Part shown: in pieces, positions 26,324-35,432 of the stretch
How positions within the stretch are numbered: position 1 is the stretch's first letter
Layout of the letters: each line of letters starts with the position of its first letter
Assembly (NCBI RefSeq): GCF_902499125.1
Contig: NZ_CABVPX010000028.1
Span: 1 to 64,000, forward strand
Length of the DNA stretch: 64,000 nucleotides
Origin: Burkholderia arboris
GTDB taxonomy: Bacteria > Pseudomonadota > Gammaproteobacteria > Burkholderiales > Burkholderiaceae
Direction: 5' to 3'
Notes under the pieces: model-generated
Told to the model about the DNA's origin: nothing
What the model saw: only the letters and a program-made list of their open reading frames with translations
The model's database searches: none
Translations under genes and position numbers: made by a program

Positions 26324-27514
26324 ATGGCACATCTCGGCCGCGACGTTCGCGACTACCGCCTTCGCCTGATGCGCGAGCTGATGGATCGCGAAGGCTACGA
26401 CGCACTCGCCTTCACGCAAGGCGATTTCTTCCAGTTCGTCACTAATTTCCACACCGATGTGCTCCCGTGGGAGCGCCCGATCCTCTGCGTCGTGCCGCGC
26501 AACGGCGAGCCGTTCGCCGTGTTGAACGAGTTGTCGACACATCATTGGCGCTTCACGCGCGAAGCCGGGCATCTGTGGGTCGACAACGCACACTACTATG
26601 CCGAGCATCCGCGCGTGCAGCAGCGGCTGCCGCTCGTGAGCCAGTGGAGCGAATGCGTCGCGGACTGGTTGCGCGCGGCCGGCCTGCATCGCGCACGCAT
26701 CGGATGCGATGCGATCACCGGCCCGCTGTCGCGCGCGGCCGCATTGCTGCCAGGCCTCAGGATCGAAGCGGCGGCCGGCGAAACGCGCCGGCTTCGCGTC
26801 GTCAAGCATGCGGAAGAGATCCAGTTGATGCGCGACGCGAGCGCGCTGTCGGACTGGCTGCAGGACCGCTATCGCGAGAACATCCGCCCGGGCCGCCTCG
26901 TGCAGGAGCTCGACATGGCGATGGCCGCGCTGTTCGTCACCGAGGCCGCGCGGCGCTTTCCGGGCGAGCAATTCGAGGTGCTGCGCTGCTGGACGCTGTC
27001 CGGCCCCGCGAGCTGCGCGCCGCATGGCGACGGGCGCTCGGCCGGCGCGACGATCGAGAACGGTCACGGGCTCGTAAACATCGTGATTCCGCGCATCAAC
27101 GGCCTCGTGATCGAGAACGAGCGCACATGGTTCTGCGGCAAGCCGTCTGCGCGGCAGGCGCAATTGTTCGACATCGCACGCGCGGCGAACGAAGGGGCGT
27201 GCGAAGCGGCGATCGCGGGCCAGCCGGTCTGCGGGATCGACGCGGCCGCACAGGCGGTGTTCGAGAAGCACGGTGTCGCCGATCTGATCCGCCATCGCAC
27301 CGGACACGGGATGGGATTGATCGGCCACGAGTTCCCGGAGGACATGGCGTTCAATACCCGGCCGCTGCTCGCGGGCGAGGTTTATTCTGCGGAACCGGGG
27401 CTGTACGAATGGGGGCTGGGCGGCTTCCGGTTCGACGATACGGTGCTCGTCGGCGAGCGGCCCGAAATGCTGACGAAGGCGCCGAAGGATCTGGCGAGCC
27501 AGACGATCGCGTAA
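26324..27514 (+). CDS. M24-fold enzyme with altered metal ligands
   Basis: A 396-residue protein of the Xaa-Pro aminopeptidase/creatinase superfamily: N-terminal creatinase-like domain (about 1-145) and pita-bread domain (about 160-390, with HRTGHGMGLIGHE and AEPGLYEWGLGGFRFDDTVLV). Aligned to E. coli aminopeptidase P, the two metal Asps become a hydrophobic residue and Glu (INGLVIENERT) and the last Glu becomes Asp (FRFDD); the His and first Glu remain. This resembles non-peptidase members such as creatinase or ectoine hydrolase more than a dinuclear peptidase. ATG 26324 has GGAG 6 nt upstream. Substrate is unknown. Confidence 0.8.
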   Translation: MAHLGRDVRDYRLRLMRELMDREGYDALAFTQGDFFQFVTNFHTDVLPWERPILCVVPRNGEPFAVLNELSTHHWRFTREAGHLWVDNAHYYAEHPRVQQRLPLVSQWSECVADWLRAAGLHRARIGCDAITGPLSRAAALLPGLRIEAAAGETRRLRVVKHAEEIQLMRDASALSDWLQDRYRENIRPGRLVQELDMAMAALFVTEAARRFPGEQFEVLRCWTLSGPASCAPHGDGRSAGATIENGHGLVNIVIPRINGLVIENERTWFCGKPSARQAQLFDIARAANEGACEAAIAGQPVCGIDAAAQAVFEKHGVADLIRHRTGHGMGLIGHEFPEDMAFNTRPLLAGEVYSAEPGLYEWGLGGFRFDDTVLVGERPEMLTKAPKDLASQTIA

Positions 27515-27541
27515 CGAAAACGGTCCATGCGGGCCGTTTCG
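27515..27541. terminator. Hairpin after the M24-fold gene
   Basis: CGAAAACGG and CCGTTTCG pair with one bulged A around a 10-nt loop, directly at the stop codon. It could serve both converging genes. Confidence 0.45.
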
Positions 27542-27595
27542 CTCAGGCAGCAGGGGAGTCGCGGCTCCCCGGCCCCTATCCACGCGGTCCGCCGT

Positions 27596-27973
27596 TCACA
27601 CGCGCCCGATCGCCTTCAGCACCGGTGCGACCGCGCGCGACGCAAACAGCGCGATCGTCGCGAAATCGTCAGCGTCGCACCACGCCTGCTGATGCGGCAG
27701 ACTCAGCGAGCCGATCGCCTGTCCCGCCCATCGCACCGGATAGTTGATCGCGCTTTCGCAGCCGAGCGAGCGAATCAGCGCGTGGTCGAAGAACGCTCGC
27801 CGCACGTCGTCGTAGTCGCGGCAGCGCCGCGGCTGGCCGCCGGTGACGATGTGATGGAAAAGCGCATCGGTACGCACGATCGGCTTGGTGCCGCCGACCG
27901 GATACGCGTCAGGCAGTATCGATATCACATTGCGGAGCGCGAAGCCTATCGAGCCGTGCGAGCGCATTACCAT
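27596..27973 (-). pseudogene. GAF-domain protein, 5' truncated
   Basis: 125 residues matching the C-terminal three quarters of small GAF-domain proteins: DAYPVGGTKPI, CRDYDDVRRAFFDHALIRSLGCESAINYPVRW, then AGQAIGSLSL. Relatives normally have a further N-terminal strand-helix segment, and no Shine-Dalgarno precedes the ATG at 27973. The frame breaks where the low-GC segment begins, so the insertion probably removed the 5' end. A short functional GAF protein is the alternative. Confidence 0.6.
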
Positions 27974-27982
27974 TCGAATGAG

Positions 27983-28021
27983 AAAAGTGGGGATGCCTCA
28001 TCTCCATAGACGAGGCATCCC
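27983..28021 (-). terminator. Intrinsic terminator of the low-GC gene
   Basis: A perfect 10-bp inverted repeat, GGGATGCCTC/GAGGCATCCC, with a 12-nt loop is followed on the minus strand by CACTTTTC. It lies 46 nt past the stop of the minus-strand gene ending at 28067. Confidence 0.75.
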
Positions 28022-28066
28022 GAAAACCATCGTAACGACAAGTGAAATTGTGGCGGATTTGATATT

Positions 28067-28762
28067 TCAAGAAGGATCGTACTCGAAATAAACCACCTTG
28101 TAGTTGTAGCTGTAAGACTGGGCAACGGTATCGCTACAGCTCAATTTCTCCATCCATTGAGAAGTGCTGTAGTCCGAGTAAATGTACTGAAACGCAGTTG
28201 TTGGAATGCCAAGATCGCCAGCCATTGCCACAGTGCCAATAAGATTGCCAAAGTTCTTGTAATTGCTCTCAAATCCAATTTGAACCTGAAAGTCATTCAT
28301 CTTGTCCTGGAGCCAGACCTGGATTACCTTTACATCACCTCCCAGCGAGGACAGAACGTCTTGGAAGAATGTGTCCATGATCTCGAGTGTGACTTTGGTG
28401 CCGCTATCTCCGTCACTCTCGCCCCCGGTTTCGGCCATGCCGTCTACGTCGTTTATCGCTTTGATGACAATATCCGGATCGAGAAAATATGCCGAATTTA
28501 GTGCCACTTGATTTCCGGTATTCTCAATGGATTGCTTGATTTGATTTGGAACATCCAGCGCAGCCTTGAAGGCTGCGCGAAGAGTTTTCTTGTCGTCACT
28601 GCTCAATTGATTCGACTCATATGCGAAGATAAATAAGTCTTTCACGGGATAAATCCAGCTCCCGTTGTCATCCTCGGTTACGTAATAGCCGCGCTCGAGG
28701 TCTTGCGGTGATGGTGTGATAGCTTTGCGCCGCCGAGCCGTTGAAACACTCTGATCATTCAT
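28067..28762 (-). CDS. Orphan low-GC protein of unknown function
   Basis: A 231-residue protein; start ATG 28760-28762 has GGAGAA upstream. The gene is much more AT-rich than its surroundings, a sign of transfer. There is no signal peptide or membrane segment. The N-terminal half is helical and acidic (KDLFIFAYESNQLSSDDKKTL, then DVPNQIKQSIENTGNQ) with a Gly/Asp/Ser linker (GGESDGDSGT). The C-terminal half looks beta-rich and ends VAQSYSYNYKVVYFEYDPS. I recognise no family. The layout loosely recalls small alpha/beta pore-forming toxins, but that is only an impression. It has its own terminator and lies beside a Tn3 transposase. Confidence 0.7.
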   Translation of the reverse strand: MNDQSVSTARRRKAITPSPQDLERGYYVTEDDNGSWIYPVKDLFIFAYESNQLSSDDKKTLRAAFKAALDVPNQIKQSIENTGNQVALNSAYFLDPDIVIKAINDVDGMAETGGESDGDSGTKVTLEIMDTFFQDVLSSLGGDVKVIQVWLQDKMNDFQVQIGFESNYKNFGNLIGTVAMAGDLGIPTTAFQYIYSDYSTSQWMEKLSCSDTVAQSYSYNYKVVYFEYDPS

Positions 28763-29446
28763 AATTGTTCTCCGGGTTTCATGTAAACAAACATATCTTT
28801 TGCATCTCAATCTCTTTCGGCTGAAAAACTGCGCCACGAATGGCCAAGAGGTTGTGAAAGAGCAATTTCAATATATGGGGCATTCGCACCGGAGTCGATT
28901 ACATCCTATTACAAAAGGTGGCGGAGTAAAGTTGTCATCGTTAAATTGAGATAACAAGCACTTCGATGCGCTTATTTTTTGGAAATAGGCGGGAGGTACG
29001 ATTCCGGACCATCGCGGACCGGTCCGCCACAAGCGCGGTAGTTCGAGCGACGAGGTATTCAAGCGGGCCAGGACGGCCGTGAGCGTGCCGTCGCGTTTGG
29101 CGGGCCCAATCTTGTTAACGACGTTCCAGCCGCGCACGTAGCGCACGAAGCTGCGTTGGCTTGAGAGTGCGACGCGTGGACACGGACCCATGCGTGCATT
29201 TCGCAGGGCAAAACGTCGAGCGATGCCGGAGCGGGTTCGATGTGCGCTACAAGGGCTGCCCTTGATTTTCACGCATTTTTCCGGTCAGCCGCCTTTAGGT
29301 CCAGTAAGGCTTTGCCTTGCGGCCCCAAATAAATATCTATATAAATCAAAGTGATACTGTCTACCCCTCGCTTGAGGGGCGTTGGTCATGGTCAGACGTT
29401 GTGTCGGCCCGATATTTCATCACCGCCAGCTCGAAAGGCCTCCTTG
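28763..29446. other. Low-GC spacer beside the transposon
   Basis: 684 nt with AT-rich ends. A 134-residue open frame on the minus strand (28868-29272) resembles no family and lacks a good ribosome binding site. A short hairpin, CCCCTC-gctt-GAGGGG, lies at 29364-29379. It may hold a transposon end or decayed cargo; no 38-bp Tn3-type end could be matched here. Confidence 0.4.
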
Positions 29447-32383
29447 TTAGGCTCGCTGACTGGTTGATGCGATGGTGTCGTCGGCCGCGGTACTCGGCAA
29501 GATCCGCTTCGCATAGAGTGCCACTGGGAAATTGAAGGTGCCGCGCAAGTTGATACCTTCCATATGAGTGGGAGCGATTCGCCGCAGTTGGTCTGCTTCG
29601 ATCGGTTGATCTCGACTAGCTTCGATATTCTCGAGGGCGCGTTGCATGTGGGTGGTGTTCCACGCCATCAAGATGTTCGAGAGCAGGGTCAGCGCTGACG
29701 ACACCGCGGCGAGCGATTCTTCGCGCCGCGCAAGCTCCACGGGAATACGACCGATATGGATTGCGCGCTGAACGGTATGCACCGCTTCCCCTCGATTCAG
29801 CGCGTGTTGCAACTCTGATCGGAATGCAGCATTGGTGAAGTAGTCGATCAAAAAGATGCTTCTGAACAAGCGGCCGATCTGAACACCGCCATCGTACACA
29901 GCCTGCCCTCGGGCAGCCGAGCCGAATCTGGCAATCGCTTCGACAGCTGTACATTGGCCAGAGCGGATAGAGGCCGCGACCCTCACGAACTCGTCCCACA
30001 CGTCAACGATGAGCCCAAGTCGGACGTCTCGATCCGTGATTCCTGCAAGCCGCGCCGGTATTGTCTGACTGCGAGGTACGTGGAGGCGGCGATTGCGAAG
30101 GTGTGACAGGCGAGGGCACAAATCGAAGCCAAGCGCGCGGGAAATGCCCATTGCGAAGTCGGTATAGCCATGGGTGTCGACTGCAAGCTGTGCGATATCC
30201 TTCGTCGCGCTTTGCCGGACGACGCCCTCAATTGCTGCGCCTGCCTGCCGCTCGTTCAGGATGATAGGCTGGTCGTAGAAAATGCCCCAACGATCGAGCA
30301 CATGGGTGTACATCCCAATGGAAGCCGTACGGCGACGAGGGTCCGCACGCGCTCGCCAGACTGTCCGGGTTGTTTCCAGCGACATCATGTCAGACGATGC
30401 TAGATCCGCTCGCCCCCAGTTTGCCGCGATGGGGTGCTCATGCATGAATTCGAGGACGGCATCGGCAGCCGAACGCAGCATCCGTTCGTCCGCGAGACGC
30501 TTCATCATTTGACGAATCGCCTCAGTCGACACTTCCGGGACCATCCGAGAAATTTCAGCAGCCGTCAGTGAGGTGCCGTGAGCCAAAATTGCTGAATAGA
30601 CCATCAGCAACTCGGTGCGTGACCGCGGCTCGCGACCGAGCAGGATCCAACTGAACCGTGTCGCGCTGTCGATCTCGAGGATGATCTCGGGAAATTGACC
30701 TGGTGGATGCGCTTCGAAGATCTGGCGTCGAAGTTGATCGGCTTGTGTGTCTGGATTCTGGGCAGCCGTCGGCTCAAGGTGAACAGCCGCATCTACACGA
30801 ATCGAACCATTCGCCACAGCTTCGTCGAGAAGGGCAAGGCGCTGATCGAGCTGTTGAAGGATCGGTTCGAGAAATTCGTTCGGGTCCTGTGGTAGGCCTA
30901 GGTGTCCGTAGTGATGGTTACGCTTTGCCAGCCACTGCTCGGTAGAAATCAGCATATGTGATTGGCTTCGGAACGAGAAGCTGTGATTGATAAACACCGA
31001 GCCGTTGCGCAATGCGACGCGGAGCGCAAAGAGGGTAGCCCACTCGAAAGCCACCATCGCTCGGAGCCGGTCATAGCCGTCGATCGCCTCGCGCCATGCT
31101 CGTCCAAGCCTGATATTGACCCCGTCGGGTAGTAGATGAGCACGACGTCGATACAGCCCAAGCAATAACGTGATTGCATCGATTACAGGATGCGCGTCTT
31201 CGGCCTGGAATGGCAGTTGCACGATTCGGATCAGAACATTCCGGGCGTAATACCGTTTTCGGACCAGGCACTGCCGGATCTGGCTCCGGCGGCTGATGGG
31301 GTGCGGTTGCAAAACATCGTCAGCGAGCAAACGTAGGTTCTCGCCAAGCTGTTCCCGCGAGAGCGTTTCATCATCGGCCAGTGCTTTGACGGCGAGTGCA
31401 AACTCACGGAGTTGATCCGCCGCCTTCGTCCGCATGGCATCCACTTCGCGCGACGTGTCGTTGACGACTTTCAGCACCCATCGCCGAAACATCTCGAGTA
31501 AGTGGTCAGTCGCGGTACAAAGTGAATACCGAATGAAACACGCCGCCTCGATCCGTCGACCCAGCGGTTCGATCCGTTTACTAATCGAAGGCGGGCGGCT
31601 CGCGCAGCGGCGGGCATAGTGGCGCACCATGGCATCGTTGCATTCAATTGGCCAACGCGTTGCCGCATCGTGCATCGTGAGCAAGTTGATCTTGTCTAGA
31701 ATCTCGCTCATCTGATGGGTTGAGTTGCGAAGCGGAACAGCCCACAGCCATCGCTGGAGACTTGAATGTTCACCGTGTGGTTGAGGGAGAATTCGCGCCC
31801 AACTCTCGAGTTTTTCGACGCCGACGGCACGCTCAAGCGCGTCGTGTAGTTGGTCCTCGATGTCGCGTACGGCTTGGACGACAAACTGCCTGAGCATGCG
31901 CTCCGGAGGTATCACGATGCGATGCTCGTAGAACCAATGCTTGAGATCATTCGTCAACTGCGCACGCTCTGGCCGGCCCGTGAGTTGCTCCTTGAGCCAA
32001 CGGATGACATACCGACGCTGATGTTCCGCGATTGCTCGAAAATTAATGGTGTCCCGAGCAAAGCGCTGGTGGTCGGATAACGTCTTGAGGTTGCCATCGT
32101 AAAGTGAACGCAGCGTGCCGAGGTCTGGTGGCTTCACATTCAGCTGTCGGCCAAGATGTCGCCAGAGAACCGTGGGGATCTGCTTGTACGAGCCGAGCGG
32201 CCGGCCGGTCATACGTAGAAAGCCGATGTGCAGTGCGACCGCGAGCCGAAAGAGATCCGTGCGGCGTGAATCAATGGAAGCACGCTCCCGCTTGGAGAAC
32301 GTGAAGAATGTGGCGAGCTCGAATTCGCTCAGTTCGCGCGGTACCTGCCGGATTCCGAGATAAGCCAATCGCCAGTGATCCAT
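29447..32383 (-). CDS. Tn3-family transposase, full length
   Basis: 978 residues, within the 950-1020 range of Tn3 transposases. The N-terminal DUF4158-like region begins MDHWRLAYLGIRQVPRELSE. The C-terminal DDE domain shows YTHVLDRWGIFYDQP and the highly conserved VDTHGYTDFAMGISRALGFD, then LCPRLSHLRNRRLHVPR. Start ATG 32381-32383 has GGAG 6 nt upstream. There are no internal stops, so it may be active. No resolvase gene is present in the window, so a complete element is not evident. Confidence 0.93.
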   Translation of the reverse strand: MDHWRLAYLGIRQVPRELSEFELATFFTFSKRERASIDSRRTDLFRLAVALHIGFLRMTGRPLGSYKQIPTVLWRHLGRQLNVKPPDLGTLRSLYDGNLKTLSDHQRFARDTINFRAIAEHQRRYVIRWLKEQLTGRPERAQLTNDLKHWFYEHRIVIPPERMLRQFVVQAVRDIEDQLHDALERAVGVEKLESWARILPQPHGEHSSLQRWLWAVPLRNSTHQMSEILDKINLLTMHDAATRWPIECNDAMVRHYARRCASRPPSISKRIEPLGRRIEAACFIRYSLCTATDHLLEMFRRWVLKVVNDTSREVDAMRTKAADQLREFALAVKALADDETLSREQLGENLRLLADDVLQPHPISRRSQIRQCLVRKRYYARNVLIRIVQLPFQAEDAHPVIDAITLLLGLYRRRAHLLPDGVNIRLGRAWREAIDGYDRLRAMVAFEWATLFALRVALRNGSVFINHSFSFRSQSHMLISTEQWLAKRNHHYGHLGLPQDPNEFLEPILQQLDQRLALLDEAVANGSIRVDAAVHLEPTAAQNPDTQADQLRRQIFEAHPPGQFPEIILEIDSATRFSWILLGREPRSRTELLMVYSAILAHGTSLTAAEISRMVPEVSTEAIRQMMKRLADERMLRSAADAVLEFMHEHPIAANWGRADLASSDMMSLETTRTVWRARADPRRRTASIGMYTHVLDRWGIFYDQPIILNERQAGAAIEGVVRQSATKDIAQLAVDTHGYTDFAMGISRALGFDLCPRLSHLRNRRLHVPRSQTIPARLAGITDRDVRLGLIVDVWDEFVRVAASIRSGQCTAVEAIARFGSAARGQAVYDGGVQIGRLFRSIFLIDYFTNAAFRSELQHALNRGEAVHTVQRAIHIGRIPVELARREESLAAVSSALTLLSNILMAWNTTHMQRALENIEASRDQPIEADQLRRIAPTHMEGINLRGTFNFPVALYAKRILPSTAADDTIASTSQRA

Positions 32384-32748
32384 CGGCGGCTCCGCATCAA
32401 TGATGAGAGCGGCTCAGCGTAGCGAGGCAAAAATTGAGGTGCTACGGGGAAAGTCAGGATGGCGGCTGCAGCCGTTGAACGCCTAAGAATGGTGTCGGAA
32501 CGACATCGAGTCGGTTAACAAAACGGGTGAGCCGCGATTGTTCCGGCCGCGCTGAGCGCGTTCGCCTGAATCGGGCTCGTAGACGTATTTTTCTTGCGAC
32601 CCTAAAAAATTGCTAGTTTAGCTTATGTCAAATTAAAATTATTCAAATGGAATCCGCGAGCCGCTGCCGCTCTTTTCCGTAAAGCTGTTCCCGTTTCTAT
32701 CGCAATTTGTTCCTGGCTGTCGGCCACGCTCGGACTTCGCTCTCACCC

Positions 32749-32811
32749 GTGGTTTATGCGCCGCAGTCGGCGCCAGGCGTCAGCCTGTTCATACCGCTCC
32801 GGTTCCGGTAG
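32749..32811 (+). pseudogene. 3' tail of a broken His-rich envelope gene
   Basis: Twenty codons plus a stop, reading VVYAPQSAPGVSLFIPLRFR. They match the C-terminus of the intact small secreted protein at 37964-38278 (LVYAPAPAPGVSLFIPLRLR). The upstream part is missing, so this is the remnant of a paralogue, probably cut off by the transposon-bearing insertion. Confidence 0.75.
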
Positions 32812-32851
32812 GGTGCGGGATCGCGCGGGACTTTGTCCATTGGGTCGGATG

Positions 32852-32900
32852 GCAACGAAACCGGGAGAGGCCGCTGTTCGGGCCGTTTCGGTTTCGTTGC
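32852..32900. terminator. Strong hairpin, possible bidirectional terminator
   Basis: GCAACGAAACCG and CGGTTTCGTTGC form a perfect 12-bp stem, with an inner GGCC/GGCC pairing, 41 nt after the remnant's stop. There is no long T-run. Confidence 0.5.
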
Positions 32901-32988
32901 TTCGCGGTTGCCGAGCAACCAGCCTTTTGCAATGACCTGACTGCGGTTCTATTCTGTTCTGATTGTGCGACCGCGCGCGGAGAGCAAC

Positions 32989-33540
32989 ATGCGTAAACCT
33001 GCGGAGCTTGCCGAAAAATTCTTTGGCGTCCCCTATGAATCACTGGACGAGCGCACGAAGAATGTTGCACATCTCATCTCGGAGCGAAAGCACATCGCGA
33101 GAGACCCCACGAAAGAACTGGATGCAGCGGCAACGCGCGGCCAGCGCGCAGCGGATGCCGTTGCCGCCTTCGGCGGGTCGTGGATATTCATCACGTGCTT
33201 TGTCGTCATCATGGTCGCCTGGGTCAGTCTGAATTCGCTGATTCTGGCAACGTACAGCAAGGCCTTCGATCCTTACCCGTATATCCTGCTCAACCTGTTT
33301 CTCTCGATGCTGGCAGCTATCCAGGCACCCATTATCCTGATGGCGCAGAACCGGCAGTCATACAAGGACCGGGTCTCTGCCGAACACGATTACGAAATCA
33401 ATCTGAAGGCCGAACTCGAGATCATGTTGCTCCATGAAAAATTGGACGGGTTGCGCGAGGAGCAATGGACTGAATTGCTGAACATGCAGAAGGAACAGAT
33501 GGCGGCGCTGAAGAACCTGCTCGAGTCTGGCAGGACGTGA
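32989..33540 (+). CDS. DUF1003 membrane protein
   Basis: A 183-residue protein of the DUF1003 family. It has two transmembrane helices (SWIFITCFVVIMVAWVSLNSLIL and YILLNLFLSMLAAIQAPIIL) flanked by the conserved AAFGGSW and a MAQNRQSYKDR segment. A C-terminal coiled coil follows (EIMLLHEKLDGLREEQ). ATG 32989 follows GGAGAG at 5 nt. It sits in the inner membrane; function is unknown. It is the first intact gene of the stress/envelope island. Confidence 0.85.
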   Translation: MRKPAELAEKFFGVPYESLDERTKNVAHLISERKHIARDPTKELDAAATRGQRAADAVAAFGGSWIFITCFVVIMVAWVSLNSLILATYSKAFDPYPYILLNLFLSMLAAIQAPIILMAQNRQSYKDRVSAEHDYEINLKAELEIMLLHEKLDGLREEQWTELLNMQKEQMAALKNLLESGRT

Positions 33541-33785
33541 GCAATGGGGTATCCGGGTCGCCAGCTTCGCTAAACGACGCGATCGAATGGCGAACGACGC
33601 GGCCCGGCCATCCATGGCGACTGCCGGTCGTTTCTTCCGATCGATCTGTTTGGGAGAATCGCCGTACAACGGGATATGAAAGGCGAACTTCGACACGGCG
33701 ACGTGTGCGTTGCCAAACCGCCGCATCGGTCATGATGAAGCGCACCGGAAGGACGCTGTTTTCATGTGATGCTCGCAGCCCTGAC

Positions 33786-34019
33786 CTACCATCCCTCCCG
33801 TTGCCCTGCCCCATGCGGCCCCTGGTCATCGGAACGCCCGGAATGATTCACGTGGTCGCGCGAAGTGGCGCCTCGATTCCATCCGCTTTCGTGATTGCCG
33901 CCATACGCACCGCCATACCCCCCGTTTCGATCGCCGCGATAGCCGTCACCAGGTACCCAAAAGCATCCGGCAAGCACGGTCGCAATAGCCGCAAGACAGA
34001 CATAGACAGACGCACGCAT
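33786..34019 (-). CDS. Small Gly-rich lipoprotein
   Basis: 77 residues with a lipoprotein signal: MRASVYVCLAAIATVLAGC, lipobox LAGC with C19 as the lipidated residue. The mature part is Gly/Arg/Asp/His-rich (GYRGDRNGGYGGAYGG). Start ATG 34017-34019 has AGGAG close upstream; the longer frame is unsupported. It is probably tethered to a periplasmic membrane face. The 245 nt between it and the DUF1003 gene hold no gene I can support. Confidence 0.75.
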   Translation of the reverse strand: MRASVYVCLAAIATVLAGCFWVPGDGYRGDRNGGYGGAYGGNHESGWNRGATSRDHVNHSGRSDDQGPHGAGQREGW

Positions 34020-34381
34020 GTTGCTCTCCTTGCCGGTCGCATCCAGGCACGTTGCTTCGTTTGATCGACCGGAGACGAATGACGGAATCATTCACCGCTG
34101 ACGTGAACCATGCCGATGTGCGTGAACAAGTCACGCACGAACGAACGGATGGTTGCAGGGGACATCTTCCCGTCAACGAGATTGCGTGTCTGTACGGTGA
34201 AGGACGCTTGCAGAGACGTACCGGTTGCGCGGCATCGACCGCCATTCACCCCACACACGATGCACGTGCCGCGAACGCGACGCGGGACAACGCGGATGTC
34301 GCATTTTTGTACGCTGTCGTACCGCATCCGTGGCCGTCCTGGCATAGCCTCGGAAGCTCGAGCAGCAATCAGGAGACGATG
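34020..34381. other. Divergent intergenic region with palindrome copy a
   Basis: 362 nt between the lipoprotein and SYLF genes. It contains the regulatory palindrome at 34309-34322; open frames here are arginine-rich shadows. Confidence 0.5.
34309..34322 (+). promoter_or_regulatory. GTACG-N4-CGTAC palindrome (copy a)
   Basis: GTACG-CTGT-CGTAC, 60 nt upstream of the SYLF gene. A -10-like CATAGC begins 27.5 nt after the dyad centre (34343), which fits an activator site near -41.5. Confidence 0.7.
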
Positions 34382-34969
34382 ATGCTACGACGAACGTTTC
34401 TATGGGGTACGCCGGGATCGATCCTGGCTGTTTCCCTCGCGGTTTCAGGTTGCACGATGACCGGAACATCCGACGCCAGCGGCCACCAGACCGACAAACG
34501 CCACACCATCGATGCGGGTGTCGACTCGACCCTCGCACGTCTTTACTCCAGCGCCAACGGCTCGCATGAACTTGTCGGCAAGGCGCGTGGCGTGCTGGTG
34601 TTCCCGTCGGTCATCACGGCCGGCTTCTGGATCGGCGGTCAGTACGGTGAAGGCTCGCTGCGCGTGGCCGGCAGCACCGTCGGGTACTACAGCACCACGA
34701 CCGGCTCGATCGGGCTGCAGATCGGCGCACAATCGAAAGCCATCATTTTCCTGTTCATGACCGAGGACGCGCTTAACCGGTTCCGTAGCAGCGAAGGCTG
34801 GTCGGCAGGCGGCGACGCATCGGTGGCAGTCCTGAAAGTTGGTGCGAACGGCGATGTCGACACCAGCACCGCGACCGCGCCGATCGAAGCATTCGTGCTG
34901 ACGAACAGCGGGTTGATGGCGGGGGTGACGCTTGAAGGAACGAAGATCTCGAAGCTGAAGACACTGTAG
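34382..34969 (+). CDS. SYLF-domain lipoprotein (BPSL1445/Ysc84-like)
   Basis: 195 residues. A lipoprotein-type signal ends VSGC near residue 20, and an SYLF lipid-binding domain fills most of the rest (KARGVLVFPSVITAGFWIGGQYGEG, then YYSTTTGSIGLQIGAQSKAIIFLFMTEDAL). ATG 34382 is 6 nt after AGGAG; the ATG at 34379 would leave only 3 nt. SYLF proteins bind phosphoinositides or anionic lipids, and bacterial copies are envelope-associated. It follows regulatory palindrome copy a. Confidence 0.85.
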   Translation: MLRRTFLWGTPGSILAVSLAVSGCTMTGTSDASGHQTDKRHTIDAGVDSTLARLYSSANGSHELVGKARGVLVFPSVITAGFWIGGQYGEGSLRVAGSTVGYYSTTTGSIGLQIGAQSKAIIFLFMTEDALNRFRSSEGWSAGGDASVAVLKVGANGDVDTSTATAPIEAFVLTNSGLMAGVTLEGTKISKLKTL

Positions 34970-35432
34970 TGCTCAGCGCGAGCCGGCAGACGCCGCGTCC
35001 TGAGGACGCGGCGGCGGATCTGAACCCGACTCGCCTGATCCGCACGCAACCGCGCCCGCGCGTGGCGCCTGTCCTGCAACGTACCGGCCGCACGCGAATC
35101 GTCACGGCCCACTCTTCCGCGACCGACGCCACGCAGCCTGCCGACTGCGATCGATTTCCCGTCAACCGCGCCGTGAAATATCGGTTCCGTATCGAGTGCG
35201 CGTGATTGCGCCCACCTTGATGAGACATGTGCCGGCACTATAATTTTTGATGCAGGATTCGCGCTCGAACGGTCTCCCGAACTCATCGAGAAAAGGGACA
35301 TATTGCTGCCGCCATCCCGTCCGGTCGTCGGATCGGTAAAGTGTGAGGATTGGCCTCTCCCGCCGATTCCCACTGCGCCCCCTAATGGCTGGATTCTTCA
35401 TCGTCGCCCGAGCGCGAGCGCAGGAGCCACGC
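34970..35432. other. Spacer upstream of the first Crp/Fnr gene
   Basis: 463 nt without a supportable gene. A half site (GTCCT-N4-CGTAC) lies at 35071-35084 but lacks the -10-like hexamer at the expected place and is far from the next start. Confidence 0.45.

Larger units (their letters stand above)
32384..32988. other. Spacer holding a gene remnant and a hairpin
   Basis: 605 nt between the transposase and the DUF1003 gene. It contains an AT-rich block (about 32590-32650), the coding remnant at 32749-32811 and the hairpin at 32852-32900. A sequence at 32413-32450 has an inner end (ACGCTGAG on the minus strand) like Tn3-family termini, but no matching partner was found. Confidence 0.5.

Noticed and set aside
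28868..29272. 134-residue minus-strand open frame near the transposon
   Set aside because: No Shine-Dalgarno and no recognisable domain; insufficient support.
32413..32450. Possible 38-bp Tn3 terminal inverted repeat (inner end ACGCTGAG)
   Set aside because: The outer end does not fit and no matching copy was found on the other side of the transposase.
35071..35084. GTCCT-N4-CGTAC as a functional regulatory site
   Set aside because: It is about 350 nt from the next start and lacks the -10-like hexamer at the expected distance on either strand.
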